DNA of 63,126 bases, from the NCBI GenBank assembly GCA_023664535.1, contig JAMPFJ010000013.1, forward strand, positions 1 through 63,126, in the 5' to 3' direction. Within the stretch, counting starts at the first letter, position 1. Each line of letters starts with the position of its first letter. The notes below the pieces were generated by a model that saw only the letters and a program-made list of their open reading frames with translations, was not told the origin of the DNA and did not search any database. This DNA comes from Bacteroidales bacterium. GTDB lineage: Bacteria > Bacillota > Clostridia > Lachnospirales > Lachnospiraceae. Made by a program: the position numbers and the translations under genes. This document shows, piece by piece, positions 45,250 to 54,211 of this stretch.

Positions 45250-45483
45250 TCATACTACCGGGTATCTGTCCACCATAGTGTCCCACTGCTCATCGGTCAG
45301 TGTCCCGTCTTTTGTATAGTTTTTGCACAACACGTCTATGATGTCCGCCACATGCGTGTATTCAATGTTTCCGGCTAAATCCAGTTCCTCTGCCTCCTGC
45401 ATTGTGTTTTTCAGGACTTCGGGAACCGGGAAATCAATGGGGATATCGCCGTTAATCCACCTGAATTTTTGCTTTTTCTCCAT
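45250..45483 (-). CDS. Small acidic partner of the HipA-like kinase
   Basis: A 77-residue acidic protein without a known domain. It begins MEKKQKFRWINGDIPIDFP and ends with a conserved-looking DEQWDTMVDRYP. The start has a GAGGG site. It is 25 bases before the kinase gene in the same direction, so the two form a probable operon. The layout is like toxin-antitoxin pairs in which a small gene precedes a HipA-like toxin, but there is no helix-turn-helix of the HipB type, so a direct antitoxin role is only a guess. Confidence 0.75.
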   Translation of the reverse strand: MEKKQKFRWINGDIPIDFPVPEVLKNTMQEAEELDLAGNIEYTHVADIIDVLCKNYTKDGTLTDEQWDTMVDRYPVV

Positions 45484-45529
45484 AATGGTTTTCCCTCGCT
45501 CTCTTTGATTATATTTCCGGCAGAAAAAA

Positions 45530-47140
45530 TCAACTTATCTCTTTTACCATACACTCTTTCCGGTAAAAGCAGATTCCATATTTCCGGATGTTCCGGTATC
45601 CCTCCTTATGCAGCACTGCCGCATAATTCTGTTCCTCAATCTGCCTTAACGCCTCGTCACAGCCCGCTTCCATCCGGTCAAACTCCTTTACCACCTTTAA
45701 CTCCATGATTACCGCCTGTCCTCTGACTGACAAATGCTTAAATAAAATATCCGGTCTTCCGTTTCCGCTTTCCCGGTTGGAAACCACAGTATAGTGATGG
45801 CAGCCTTTTAACAGCCCACATAAGAAACCGTGATAATAATTCTCCGCATAATCATAAAAGCTTATGGTTTCCAATAACAGCTCCGACACTTCATTTTCAA
45901 AGGTTTCGCAGTCCCCCTCCAATATCGCTTTATGGAGATTGTCCAAATCTGCTGTTTTCAGTTTTTTGTCGAACCATTCCAGAATGGTATTCCGGTATAT
46001 GCCAGCCACCTCTTTATTCGGTACGGTTAACGTCAGATATATGGTTTTTTCGTCAAACCGTTCTTTTACTTTCTTCAGATACCCGGTAAAAAACAGGAAA
46101 TTCCACAAATTATCCTGCGTCTTATGGATATCCTCATAGGTGATGTCCTCATGAACCGGCTTTTCAATCGTCCCTCCTGCCAAAAGGTTTTCTATCTCCT
46201 GTTTTACCACACTATCAGCTTCCTCAATCAGCTCCCGGATAATGCTGTTGGACGAGGTGTTCGACCAGTACGGTCTGGGAAATGACACAGTATTTTCGAT
46301 TGCCATATCCACATAATTAAGCACACTCCACGGATTGTAAACCTCTGTTTTTCCGAACAGGTAACCGTCATACCAGTCTTTTACTTCACTGACCTTTGCC
46401 GACAAATCATAATCCGCCAGCATCTGCTCCACTTCATCCTGCGTAAATCCAAAATACTCCGCATAATCCACATTCAAAATAGAATGAACCGCCAGATTGT
46501 TCAGTCCGGTAAAAATGCTCTCCCGGCTGATATGCAGGCATCCGGTAATCACAGCAAATTCCAGACTTTCATTAGTCTTTAATGCCGATTCAAACAGGGA
46601 GCGGATAAAGGTAATCATCTCCTCATAGAAGCCGGCAAAATAGGCATTTTCCAACGGTACATCATATTCATCAATCAAAATAATAACATTCCTCTTATGG
46701 TACTCTTTCAGGCAGTCCGATAAGAACTTCAAGGCAGTTGCATATTCTGCTTTTCCTGCTTTCCGCAGCATAATCTTCTCATACTGGTTTTGTTCATCCT
46801 CCAATAATATATCTGCATTGAGGATATATCTGTGCCGCTTAAATTCAGCTGAAATCTGGTCAACCAGCATCGTGTATGCCATATCAAAATCCGGCTGCTT
46901 GGCGGACTTTAGCGACAAGGAAATCACCGGATACTGCCCCATATGCTTTGTATAGTCCTCTCCTGCACTGCTAATTTTCATTCCGTCAAAGTAACGCCGG
47001 TTATCGGTAACATTCCCCTGTATATCCGTTTCCTGCTCAAAAAAGGTTTTTATCATACTGAGGGCAAGGGTTTTGCCAAAGCGGCGGGGTCTGGTAAAGA
47101 GATTCACGCTCCCTCCCTTATCCAGTATATCCTTAATCAA
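45530..47140 (-). CDS. AAA ATPase with PD-(D/E)XK nuclease domain, probable 5' frameshift
   Basis: At least 536 residues. The Walker A-like segment is FTRPRRFGKT (near residue 15), Walker B is VIILIDEYDVPLENA (near 160) and the C-terminal nuclease-like motif is GRPDILF followed by AVIMELK (near 475-495). This family (AAA-ATPase-like with DUF1703 type nuclease) is common and multicopy in Lachnospiraceae. The TTG start at 47140 is artificial: conserved N-terminal sequence (VSIGIEEYKRI, YYYIDKTLL) is encoded upstream in the same frame but no start codon is there. An AGGAGG site and an ATG at 47223 lie in the next frame, so one base seems lost in the GGG run at 47219-47221. The gene may be inactivated. 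Confidence 0.85.
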   Translation of the reverse strand: MIKDILDKGGSVNLFTRPRRFGKTLALSMIKTFFEQETDIQGNVTDNRRYFDGMKISSAGEDYTKHMGQYPVISLSLKSAKQPDFDMAYTMLVDQISAEFKRHRYILNADILLEDEQNQYEKIMLRKAGKAEYATALKFLSDCLKEYHKRNVIILIDEYDVPLENAYFAGFYEEMITFIRSLFESALKTNESLEFAVITGCLHISRESIFTGLNNLAVHSILNVDYAEYFGFTQDEVEQMLADYDLSAKVSEVKDWYDGYLFGKTEVYNPWSVLNYVDMAIENTVSFPRPYWSNTSSNSIIRELIEEADSVVKQEIENLLAGGTIEKPVHEDITYEDIHKTQDNLWNFLFFTGYLKKVKERFDEKTIYLTLTVPNKEVAGIYRNTILEWFDKKLKTADLDNLHKAILEGDCETFENEVSELLLETISFYDYAENYYHGFLCGLLKGCHHYTVVSNRESGNGRPDILFKHLSVRGQAVIMELKVVKEFDRMEAGCDEALRQIEEQNYAAVLHKEGYRNIRKYGICFYRKECMVKEIS

Positions 47141-47336
47141 AAGCGTTTTATCAATATAGTAGTATGGTTTATCGATGATTCTCTTGTATTCTTCTATTCC
47201 AATCGAAACCGGCTTATTCCCATTATACTATTTCCTCCTTGCATCATATAGCGTTATTGTAGCATACCATAGGGAAAAATACTATAACAGAAAATCACCG
47301 AAACTCAATAAATCTGATGTTGACAGTTGAAAGAGA

Positions 47337-47381
47337 GCAAAACTCCCACAACCGACATAAATACGCCATTTGCGGGAGTTT
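47337..47381 (-). terminator. Terminator after the BspA-like gene
   Basis: On the minus strand AACTCCCGCAA (47370-47380) pairs with TTGTGGGAGTT (47341-47351), with one wobble and followed by TTGC. It is about 30 bases beyond the stop at 47410. Confidence 0.6.
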
Positions 47382-47409
47382 CTTGTTTTTAACTCTCTAC
47401 GCTCTGCAA

Positions 47410-49779
47410 TCACATCTTCCCTTTAAACAATTTCTTATAAGCCTGCATTTTTCCTCTCGGCACTCTCATTACCGGCTGTTTTGCCATCTTCTTAAATGCC
47501 GCTTTCCCAACCTTTATTATTTTGCTTGAATGGATTTCAATCAAACTTAACTTCTTGCAGTCATAAAATGCATAACTTCCGATAGTTTTGACATTCTTTC
47601 CAATAATAACGGTTTTGAGGTTCTTACATCCCCTAAACGCATTTTTACCGATTTCTTTCACATTGTTACCGATGGTAACCGTTTTTATCTTCTTATTGCC
47701 ACGGAATGCATTTGCGGAAACCGACGTAACCTTATACTTCTTTTTCCCAATTTTTACTTCCTCCGGAATCTTCACCGAAGAAGCCTTTTTATTCTTTACT
47801 CCTATATATTTTACCGTCTTTTTCTTCGCATCCACTACCTTGTAAATCCCGTTTTTCCCAATCAATACGGTTCCTTTTTTAACTTTTTTGGAACCGCTTT
47901 TGATTTTCAGCTTATTATCGACAACAGATTTTTCTTCCGTTTGTGTTTCAACCGGAACCAGCGTCACATTGCCGACAACAGCCTTTTCCTCATCCCCTGC
48001 CGGACGCTCTGTTGCCGGCTGTTTGGATTCTTCTGTTTTGTTCTCTGTGCTGCTTTCTCCAATATATTTATATGGAAGATTATATTTTTTAGCATATTGT
48101 TCAGCATAGGAATCCTTTGCTACAAATAATGTTAAATTGCTACAGCCTTTAAAGACATTACCCCAGATTTCCGTCACGCTGTCCGGTATCTCTATGCTCG
48201 TTAAGCCGCTGCAACCACTAAAGGCATCACTATAGATAGTTGTCACACCATCCGGTATCTCTACACTTGTTAAGCCACTGCAACCTTCAAAGACTCTCTC
48301 TGCGATACCCATCACGCCGTCCGGTATCTCTATACTCGTTAAGCTGCTACAGCCACTAAAGGCATAATACCAGATATCCGTCACGCTGTCCGGTATCTTT
48401 ATGCTCGTTAAGCCACTGCAGCCACTAAAGGCATAATACCAGATACGCGTCACGCTGTCCGGAACTATATATTGACCTTTTTTACCTGCCGGACAACACG
48501 CTAATACACTTTTATCTTTTGTTAACAATACCCCTTCCTCACTACAATAGTGTTGATTGTTTTCCTCAACACGGATACTCGTCAAACTACTACAGTCAGC
48601 AAAGGCACGAACCCCGATATACGTCACGTTATCCGGTATCTCTACACTCGTTAAACCACTGCAGCCACAAAAGGCAAGATTGTAGATAGTTGTCACGCTG
48701 TCCGGTATCTCTATACTCGTTAAACTGCTACAGCCATAAAAGGCTCCAGAATTGATATCCGTCACGCCATCCGGTATTTCTATACTCGTTAAACCGCTAC
48801 AGCCAGAAAAGGCATCTTTCCCGATTCTCTTCACGCCATCCGGTATCTCTATACTCCTTAAACCGCTGCAACCATAAAAGGCCTCATCATCGATATACGT
48901 CACGCTATCCGGTATCTCTATACTCCTTAAACCGCTGCAGCCAGAAAAGACATCTTCCTCAATTCTCTTCACGCCATCCGGTATCTCTATACTCGTTAAA
49001 CCGCTGCAGTCACTAAAGGCATAAGCCAAAATACGCTTCACGCCATCCGGTATCTCTACACTCGTTAAACCGCTACAGCCAGAAAAGGCATGACCCCAGA
49101 TATACGTCACGCTATCCGGAATTATATATTGACCTTTTTTACCTGCCGGACAACACAATAATTCACTTTTATCTTTTGTTAACAATACCCCTTCCTCACT
49201 ACAATAGTATTGATTGTTTTCTTCAACACGGATACTCGTTAAGCTACTACAGTTAGAAAAGGCACTATTTCCGATGCTCATCACGCTGTCCGATATCTCT
49301 ATACTCGTTAAACTGCTGCAACCAGAAAAGGCAGAATCCCCGATACTCGTCACGCTATCCGGTATCTCTACATTTGTTAATCCGCTACAACCAGAAAAGA
49401 CTTTTCCACTGATATCCGTCACGCCATCCGGTATTTCTACTCTCGTTAGACCACTGCAGCCAAAAAAGGCAGAATTCCCGATTTTCGTCACGCTGTCCGG
49501 TATGGTCACACTCGTTAAACCTGTGCGGTAATAAAAGGCGCCACCTCCGATTCCTGTCACTTTTCTATTTTCTATCGTATCCGGTATTTTTACTACAGTA
49601 GCACTTCCCAGATATATTGCAATTTCCACTGTTCCATCGTCTAAAACATTATACCTATAATCCCCGCTTGTCAAAGTTTCCGCATGTACATTTAATCCCC
49701 CTGCACCCGGTACTGCCAGCATGCCGAACAGCAATGCCAAAATCATCATCCATGCAGTCTGTTTTCTTCTTACTTTCAT
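47410..49779 (-). CDS. BspA-like leucine-rich-repeat surface protein
   Basis: A secreted protein of about 789 residues. A signal peptide (residues 1-34, ending VHA before ETL) leads into about twenty LRR_5 repeats of 23 residues with the pattern IPDSVTSIGDSAFSGCSSLTSIEI. Two near-identical blocks interrupt the repeat row: IRVEENNQ..YCSEEGVLLTKDK and CCPAGKKGQY. The C-terminal part (residues about 600-789) is basic (many Lys) and has three further LRR repeats. There is no sortase motif, so surface retention may be by the basic domain. Start at 49779 follows an AGGAGGGG site. A consensus promoter lies at 49843-49871. BspA-type proteins bind host or bacterial proteins in some organisms. Confidence 0.9.
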   Translation of the reverse strand: MKVRRKQTAWMMILALLFGMLAVPGAGGLNVHAETLTSGDYRYNVLDDGTVEIAIYLGSATVVKIPDTIENRKVTGIGGGAFYYRTGLTSVTIPDSVTKIGNSAFFGCSGLTRVEIPDGVTDISGKVFSGCSGLTNVEIPDSVTSIGDSAFSGCSSLTSIEISDSVMSIGNSAFSNCSSLTSIRVEENNQYYCSEEGVLLTKDKSELLCCPAGKKGQYIIPDSVTYIWGHAFSGCSGLTSVEIPDGVKRILAYAFSDCSGLTSIEIPDGVKRIEEDVFSGCSGLRSIEIPDSVTYIDDEAFYGCSGLRSIEIPDGVKRIGKDAFSGCSGLTSIEIPDGVTDINSGAFYGCSSLTSIEIPDSVTTIYNLAFCGCSGLTSVEIPDNVTYIGVRAFADCSSLTSIRVEENNQHYCSEEGVLLTKDKSVLACCPAGKKGQYIVPDSVTRIWYYAFSGCSGLTSIKIPDSVTDIWYYAFSGCSSLTSIEIPDGVMGIAERVFEGCSGLTSVEIPDGVTTIYSDAFSGCSGLTSIEIPDSVTEIWGNVFKGCSNLTLFVAKDSYAEQYAKKYNLPYKYIGESSTENKTEESKQPATERPAGDEEKAVVGNVTLVPVETQTEEKSVVDNKLKIKSGSKKVKKGTVLIGKNGIYKVVDAKKKTVKYIGVKNKKASSVKIPEEVKIGKKKYKVTSVSANAFRGNKKIKTVTIGNNVKEIGKNAFRGCKNLKTVIIGKNVKTIGSYAFYDCKKLSLIEIHSSKIIKVGKAAFKKMAKQPVMRVPRGKMQAYKKLFKGKM

Positions 49780-49842
49780 AATTCCCCTCCTTTTTCCCAT
49801 ACAAAGTTTTACTCATTCCGGCTTATGTATCGCTTCTCATTT

Positions 49843-49871
49843 ATTATAGTGTTCATCCAACACATTGTCAA
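49843..49871 (-). promoter_or_regulatory. Consensus sigma-A promoter for the BspA-like gene
   Basis: On the minus strand TTGACA (49866-49871) and TATAAT (49843-49848) are exactly 17 bases apart, both hexamers perfect. It lies about 64 bases before the start at 49779. Confidence 0.85.
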
Positions 49872-50031
49872 CAAACTATGTTTCTTCAAGACACTTATCT
49901 GTTTCCCATTTTTTTCATGTTGTATAATAGATTTATTGTTGATATCCGGATGAAAGTTCCGAAAAACTGTATAAAAAATTAATGTATTATGCTTATATTA
50001 GATAACCATATTTTACGAAAGAGGTGAATGA

Positions 50032-50076
50032 ATGTCATCATATCAACCAAAGTATCATACACAAAACGAAAAATAA
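50032..50076 (+). CDS. Possible 14-codon ORF with a strong ribosome binding site
   Basis: ATG to TAA encodes MSSYQPKYHTQNEK. It is preceded by GAAAGAGGTGAATGA, a good ribosome site, and is followed at once by a hairpin with a U-rich tail. This layout would fit a short translated RNA or leader peptide. There is no downstream gene on this strand (etfA is on the other), so it would be a stand-alone small gene. It may also be chance. Homologues would decide. Confidence 0.35.
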   Translation: MSSYQPKYHTQNEK

Positions 50077-50114
50077 CCCGGACATTTCCTAAATGAAATG
50101 TCCGGATTATTTTT
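50077..50114. terminator. Bidirectional terminator after etfA
   Basis: CCGGACATTTC (50078-50088) pairs perfectly with GAAATGTCCGG (50095-50105); ATTATTTTT follows on the plus strand and GTTATTTTT on the minus strand. It ends the butyryl-CoA operon about 25 bases past the etfA stop, and also the short plus-strand ORF. Confidence 0.85.
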
Positions 50115-50138
50115 CTAAAAAAAGATATCCCAATCCTT

Positions 50139-51182
50139 TTACTTATTCGCCAATTCAGCCTTAACAGCTGCGGTAAGCTGCGGAACAATCTTGTTCAAAT
50201 CTCCGACAATACCGTAATCAGCCACGTCAAAGATTGGTGCATCCTCATCCTTGTTGATTGCAATAATGATGTCAGACTCTTCCATACCTGCCACATGCTG
50301 AATTGCTCCGGAAATACCGATTGCAAAATATACATTCGGACGAACGGTCTTACCGGTCTGTCCAACCTGCAAATCTCTCGGCAGCCAGCCGGAATCAACA
50401 ACCGCACGGGAGCAGCTTACCGTTCCACCGATTGCATCTGCAAGCTCCTGCAAAATCTTGAAGTTTTCCGCATTTCCGACACCACGTCCTCCGGATACCA
50501 AAATCTTGGCATCCATAATATCCACTGTATCAGATACCGCTTTTACCACCTCAAGAATTTCTACATACTTGTTATCCGGCGTAAATCCTGGATTGAACTC
50601 CTCAACATTTGCCTTTGCGCCCTTAATCGGCTCAATTTTCTGCATAACGCCCGGACGCACGGTAGCCATCTGGGGGCGGTTATCCGGACAGGCGATTGTC
50701 GCAATGGTATTACCGCCAAATGCCGGACGCGTCATCAGTAACTGGTTATGCTTCTGCTCCTGGTTCGGAATCGGATTCAATGGGAAATCACCGATTTCCA
50801 GTACAGTACAGTCGGCAGTAAGACCGGTCTGAACTCTTGCAGACACACGAGGACCTAAATCTCTACCGATTGCCGTTGCTCCGACTAAAACGATTTCCGG
50901 TTTATACTTATTGATAACTGATGCCAGTGCGTGTGTATAAGGCTCTGTTCTATACTCCTTCAATTCCGGATCATCTACAACAATAACCTTATCTGCACCA
51001 TACTCTGCCAGTTGGTCTGCCAAATCCTTAATACCGGAACCAATCAGAACAGCCGCAACCTCTGTACCAAGATCTTTTGCCAAATCTTTTGCTTTACCAA
51101 GTAACTCAAAAGCAATACTGCTTAATTTATTGTCTACCTGCTGTGCAAAGACATATACACCCTTATATTCTTCTAAACCCAT
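50139..51182 (-). CDS. etfA: Electron transfer flavoprotein alpha subunit
   Basis: A subunit of about 347 residues that binds FAD and pairs with EtfB. The C-terminal FAD domain shows SGGRGVGNAENFKI (near residue 216), GWLPRDLQVGQTGKTV (near 258) and ISGAIQHVAGME (near 290). It passes electrons to the neighbouring butyryl-CoA dehydrogenase; such Bcd-EtfAB complexes bifurcate electrons from NADH to ferredoxin in Clostridia. The ATG at 51182 follows GGTGA. It is the last gene of the operon, 27 bases after etfB. Confidence 0.96.
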   Translation of the reverse strand: MGLEEYKGVYVFAQQVDNKLSSIAFELLGKAKDLAKDLGTEVAAVLIGSGIKDLADQLAEYGADKVIVVDDPELKEYRTEPYTHALASVINKYKPEIVLVGATAIGRDLGPRVSARVQTGLTADCTVLEIGDFPLNPIPNQEQKHNQLLMTRPAFGGNTIATIACPDNRPQMATVRPGVMQKIEPIKGAKANVEEFNPGFTPDNKYVEILEVVKAVSDTVDIMDAKILVSGGRGVGNAENFKILQELADAIGGTVSCSRAVVDSGWLPRDLQVGQTGKTVRPNVYFAIGISGAIQHVAGMEESDIIIAINKDEDAPIFDVADYGIVGDLNKIVPQLTAAVKAELANK

Positions 51183-51209
51183 TTTATTCACCACTTTTCC
51201 TTTTCTAAA

Positions 51210-51995
51210 TTAAATAACATGTTTTGTAGTCAACTTATCCATAATGTAGCTTACTGCTTCCTCCGGAGAATCCGGGGTAACCTTCTCACCGGCACCCTTT
51301 CTCACCTTATCAGAAGCCTTTGCAATCTTAGTCGGAGAACCCTTTAACCCAAGATTTGCATCATCAACATCAATCAGATTAGCTCTACCCCAAACAGTAA
51401 TTTCCGCATCAAATGCATCGAAAATTCCACCCGGTGTCATATAACGTGGCTCGTTTAACTCGGCAAGAGCAGTTACCAGACAAGGCATCTGTGCTTTAAC
51501 CATATGATATCTGTCCTCGTACTGACGCTTAACAATAACACTGTTTCCCTCAATCTTTAAATCCTCTGCATAGGAAATAACCGGAATCCCTAAATGCTCG
51601 GAAATCTGAGGTCCAACCTGTGCAGTATCCCCGTCAATAGCCTGACGGCCTGTAATAATTAAATCATACTCTAAATTACGGATTGCACCGGCAAGCGTTG
51701 TGGAGGTAGCCCAGGTATCTGCACCGCCCAATACTCTGTCCGTTACCAGAATACCCTTGTCTGCACCCATAGCTATCGCTTCACGAAGAACCTCCTCTGC
51801 CTTAGGAAGTCCCATGGTTACTACGGTAACCTCAGCGCCATACTCATCCTTTAACCGAAGCGCTGCCTCAAGACCAGCCTTATCATCCGGATTCATAATG
51901 GTAAGCATTGCGCCTCTATCCAATGTTCCATCTGGATTAAATTTAACTCCACCCTTTGTATCAGGTACCTGTTTAACACAAACAACAATCTTCAC
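51210..51995 (-). CDS. etfB: Electron transfer flavoprotein beta subunit
   Basis: A 261-residue subunit. The start MKIVVCVKQVPDT, the MNPDDKAGLEAALRLKD segment and the GRQAIDGDTAQVGPQISEHLGI stretch (near residue 115) are typical of EtfB in clostridial butyrate operons; the last reads AMP or the second FAD in bifurcating forms. The start codon is GTG at 51995 with an AGGAGGTAATTAAC site. It is 12 bases downstream of bcd. Confidence 0.97.
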   Translation of the reverse strand: MKIVVCVKQVPDTKGGVKFNPDGTLDRGAMLTIMNPDDKAGLEAALRLKDEYGAEVTVVTMGLPKAEEVLREAIAMGADKGILVTDRVLGGADTWATSTTLAGAIRNLEYDLIITGRQAIDGDTAQVGPQISEHLGIPVISYAEDLKIEGNSVIVKRQYEDRYHMVKAQMPCLVTALAELNEPRYMTPGGIFDAFDAEITVWGRANLIDVDDANLGLKGSPTKIAKASDKVRKGAGEKVTPDSPEEAVSYIMDKLTTKHVI

Positions 51996-52007
51996 GTTAA
52001 TTACCTC

Positions 52008-53174
52008 CTAGTTTAAAATATTTGCAGAGATAACCATACGCTGAACTTCTGAAGTTCCTTCGTAAATCTCTGTGATTTTAGCATCACGCATCATACGCTC
52101 AACGTCGTACTCTTTAATGTAACCATAACCGCCGTGTAACTGAACTGCTTTTGTGGTTACCTCCATCGCAACCTCTGCGGCATATAACTTCGCCATAGCT
52201 GCCTCTACGGAATAAGAAACCTTAGCGCCGTTCTGGTATTCCCCTTTTTTCATTGCAGCCTTATACACTAACATCTTGGCAGCCTCAACCTTTGTTGCCA
52301 TATCTGCCAGCTGGAATTGTGTATTCTGGAACTGGGCAATCGAACGTCCAAACTGCTTTCTTTCCTTTACATAGTTAATGGTTGTCTCCAATGCGCCCTC
52401 TGCGATACCAAGAGCCTGAGCAGCAATACCAATACGTCCACCGTCAAGCGTATGCATGGCAATACCAAATCCCTTACCCTTAGCGCCTAATAAATTTTCC
52501 TTGGGAATACGGCAGTCGGTAAAAATCAACTCGTATGTGGAGGAACCACAGATACCCATTTTATTTTCCTTTGTACCGAAAGTAAATCCCGGAGTACCCT
52601 TCTCAACAATAAATGCGGAAATCTCTTTCTGCATACGTCCGCGTTTCTCAACCTTGCCGGTTACTGCGATAACAATATAAATATCCGCTTCCTTACCGTT
52701 GGTAATAAAGCACTTGGAGCCGTTTAATACCCACTCGTCACCGTCCAATACTGCCTTTGTCTGCTGTCCCTGCGCATCTGTACCCGCACCCGGCTCGGTC
52801 AGACCAAAAGCGCCTAATTTCCTACCGGAAGCCAAATCAGGAATATATTTCTCTTTCTGCTCCGGTGTACCGTAAGTCTGAATCGGGTCTACACAAAGGG
52901 AAGTATGTGCAGATACGATAACGCCTGTCGTACCGCAAACCTTTGATAACTCCTCAACGCACATAACGTAGGTCAGCGGGTCGCAGCCCTGTCCGCCTAA
53001 TTCCTTTGGAACAGGAATCCCTAAAAATCCTGCTTTTGCCATCTTCTCTACTGTCTCTCTTGGGAATCTATGTTCTTCATCAATTTCTTGAGCAAGAGGC
53101 TTAACTTCGTTCTCGGCAAATTCTCTGAAAAGAGTCTGTGCCATTTCATGTTTCTTACTTAATCCGAAATCCAT
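52008..53174 (-). CDS. bcd: Butyryl-CoA dehydrogenase
   Basis: A 388-residue acyl-CoA dehydrogenase reducing crotonyl-CoA to butyryl-CoA with EtfAB. FAD-binding segments AFGLTEPGAGTDA (near residue 125) and CFITNGKEAD are seen, and the catalytic base glutamate in ITEIYEGTSEVQR near the C-terminus. The sequence QLHGGYGYIKEY matches the family. The ATG at 53174 follows TAGGAGG. It lies directly before etfB, supporting the electron-bifurcating complex assignment. Confidence 0.97.
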   Translation of the reverse strand: MDFGLSKKHEMAQTLFREFAENEVKPLAQEIDEEHRFPRETVEKMAKAGFLGIPVPKELGGQGCDPLTYVMCVEELSKVCGTTGVIVSAHTSLCVDPIQTYGTPEQKEKYIPDLASGRKLGAFGLTEPGAGTDAQGQQTKAVLDGDEWVLNGSKCFITNGKEADIYIVIAVTGKVEKRGRMQKEISAFIVEKGTPGFTFGTKENKMGICGSSTYELIFTDCRIPKENLLGAKGKGFGIAMHTLDGGRIGIAAQALGIAEGALETTINYVKERKQFGRSIAQFQNTQFQLADMATKVEAAKMLVYKAAMKKGEYQNGAKVSYSVEAAMAKLYAAEVAMEVTTKAVQLHGGYGYIKEYDVERMMRDAKITEIYEGTSEVQRMVISANILN

Positions 53175-53210
53175 TTTCAATTTCCTCCTATAAAATTGTT
53201 ATGCCCTTTA

Positions 53211-54083
53211 TTACTGAGCATCCATTGGTGTCTTTGTCCTGTCTGCATTATACACATAAAATCCCTTGCCACTCTTAACACCAAGATTACCGCCGCGAAC
53301 CATCTTGCGAAGTAACGGGCAGGCACGATATTTGCTGTCCCCAGTCTCGTTGTAAAGTACGTCCATGATTGCAAGACAGATATCTAATCCGATAAAATCA
53401 CCTAACTCCAGCGGTCCCATCGGATGATTTGCACCAAGCTTCATTGCCGCATCAATACCGGCTACATCGGAAACGCCCTCCATCTTAATGAATGCTGCCT
53501 CATTAATCATCGGAATCAAAATACGGTTTACAACAAATCCCGCAGCTTCATTCACCTGCACCGGTGTCTTGCCAATCTCTTCGGAAATTTTAACAATCTT
53601 TTCTACTGTCTCATCAGGTGTATTTACACCGGCAATTACCTCTACCAGCTTCATCCGGTCTGCCGGATTAAAGAAATGCATACCAATCATCGGACGGGTA
53701 AGACCATTGCCAATTTCGGTAATGGAAAGACTTGAAGTATTTGAAGCGAAAATACACTCCGGCTTTACCAGCTTATCCAGCTCGGAAAATGTAGTCTTCT
53801 TAACATTCATATCCTCAAATGCCGCCTCAACAATCAAATCACAGTCTGCACAAAGATTTTCCTTTAAACCAGGGGTAATGCTGTTCAGAATACCGTCTAC
53901 CTTCTCCTGTGTCATCTTTCCTTTTTCCACAAGTCTTGCATAGCCTTTTGCAATCTTGTCCTTGCCGCCTTCAGCCCACTCCTGCTTAATGTCGCAAAGT
54001 GCTACTTCATATCCCTCAACCTGAGCGAATGCCTTAGCAATACCCTGACCCATGGTTCCTGCACCAATAACGCCAACCTTCAT
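53211..54083 (-). CDS. hbd: 3-hydroxybutyryl-CoA dehydrogenase
   Basis: A 290-residue enzyme that reduces acetoacetyl-CoA to 3-hydroxybutyryl-CoA. The NAD(P)-binding site is GVIGAGTMGQGIA (residues 3-15). The catalytic histidine and its partner lie in GMHFFNPADRMKLVEVI (near 138). The C-terminal helical domain shows GFVVNRILIPMINEA and LGANHPMGPLELGDFIGLD. The start at 54083 has AGGAGG eight bases before it; the ATG at 54089 is too close. It stands between crt and bcd. Confidence 0.97.
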   Translation of the reverse strand: MKVGVIGAGTMGQGIAKAFAQVEGYEVALCDIKQEWAEGGKDKIAKGYARLVEKGKMTQEKVDGILNSITPGLKENLCADCDLIVEAAFEDMNVKKTTFSELDKLVKPECIFASNTSSLSITEIGNGLTRPMIGMHFFNPADRMKLVEVIAGVNTPDETVEKIVKISEEIGKTPVQVNEAAGFVVNRILIPMINEAAFIKMEGVSDVAGIDAAMKLGANHPMGPLELGDFIGLDICLAIMDVLYNETGDSKYRACPLLRKMVRGGNLGVKSGKGFYVYNADRTKTPMDAQ

Positions 54084-54211
54084 TCTCATATCCTCCTAAA
54101 AATTTTTTTGAATAAACCGTTTGAATTCATCTACGTTTCGTTCAAACCGCCATTCTTATTTCACCCATCCGGGATGGCCGCCATGACCATCCCAAATGCG
54201 CTAAAATCTGA

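Larger units (their letters stand above)
49872..50138. other. Intergenic region with a possible short ORF and a bidirectional terminator
   Basis: Between the BspA-like gene and etfA. It holds the short ORF at 50032-50076 and the hairpin at 50077-50114. A TATAAT at 49923-49928 could be a plus-strand minus-10 element, but no good minus-35 hexamer is at the right distance. Confidence 0.5.

Noticed and set aside
54090..54211. GGGATGG/CCATCCC hairpin between crt and hbd as a terminator
   Set aside because: No U tail, and the operon order requires transcription to continue; at most it tunes stability.
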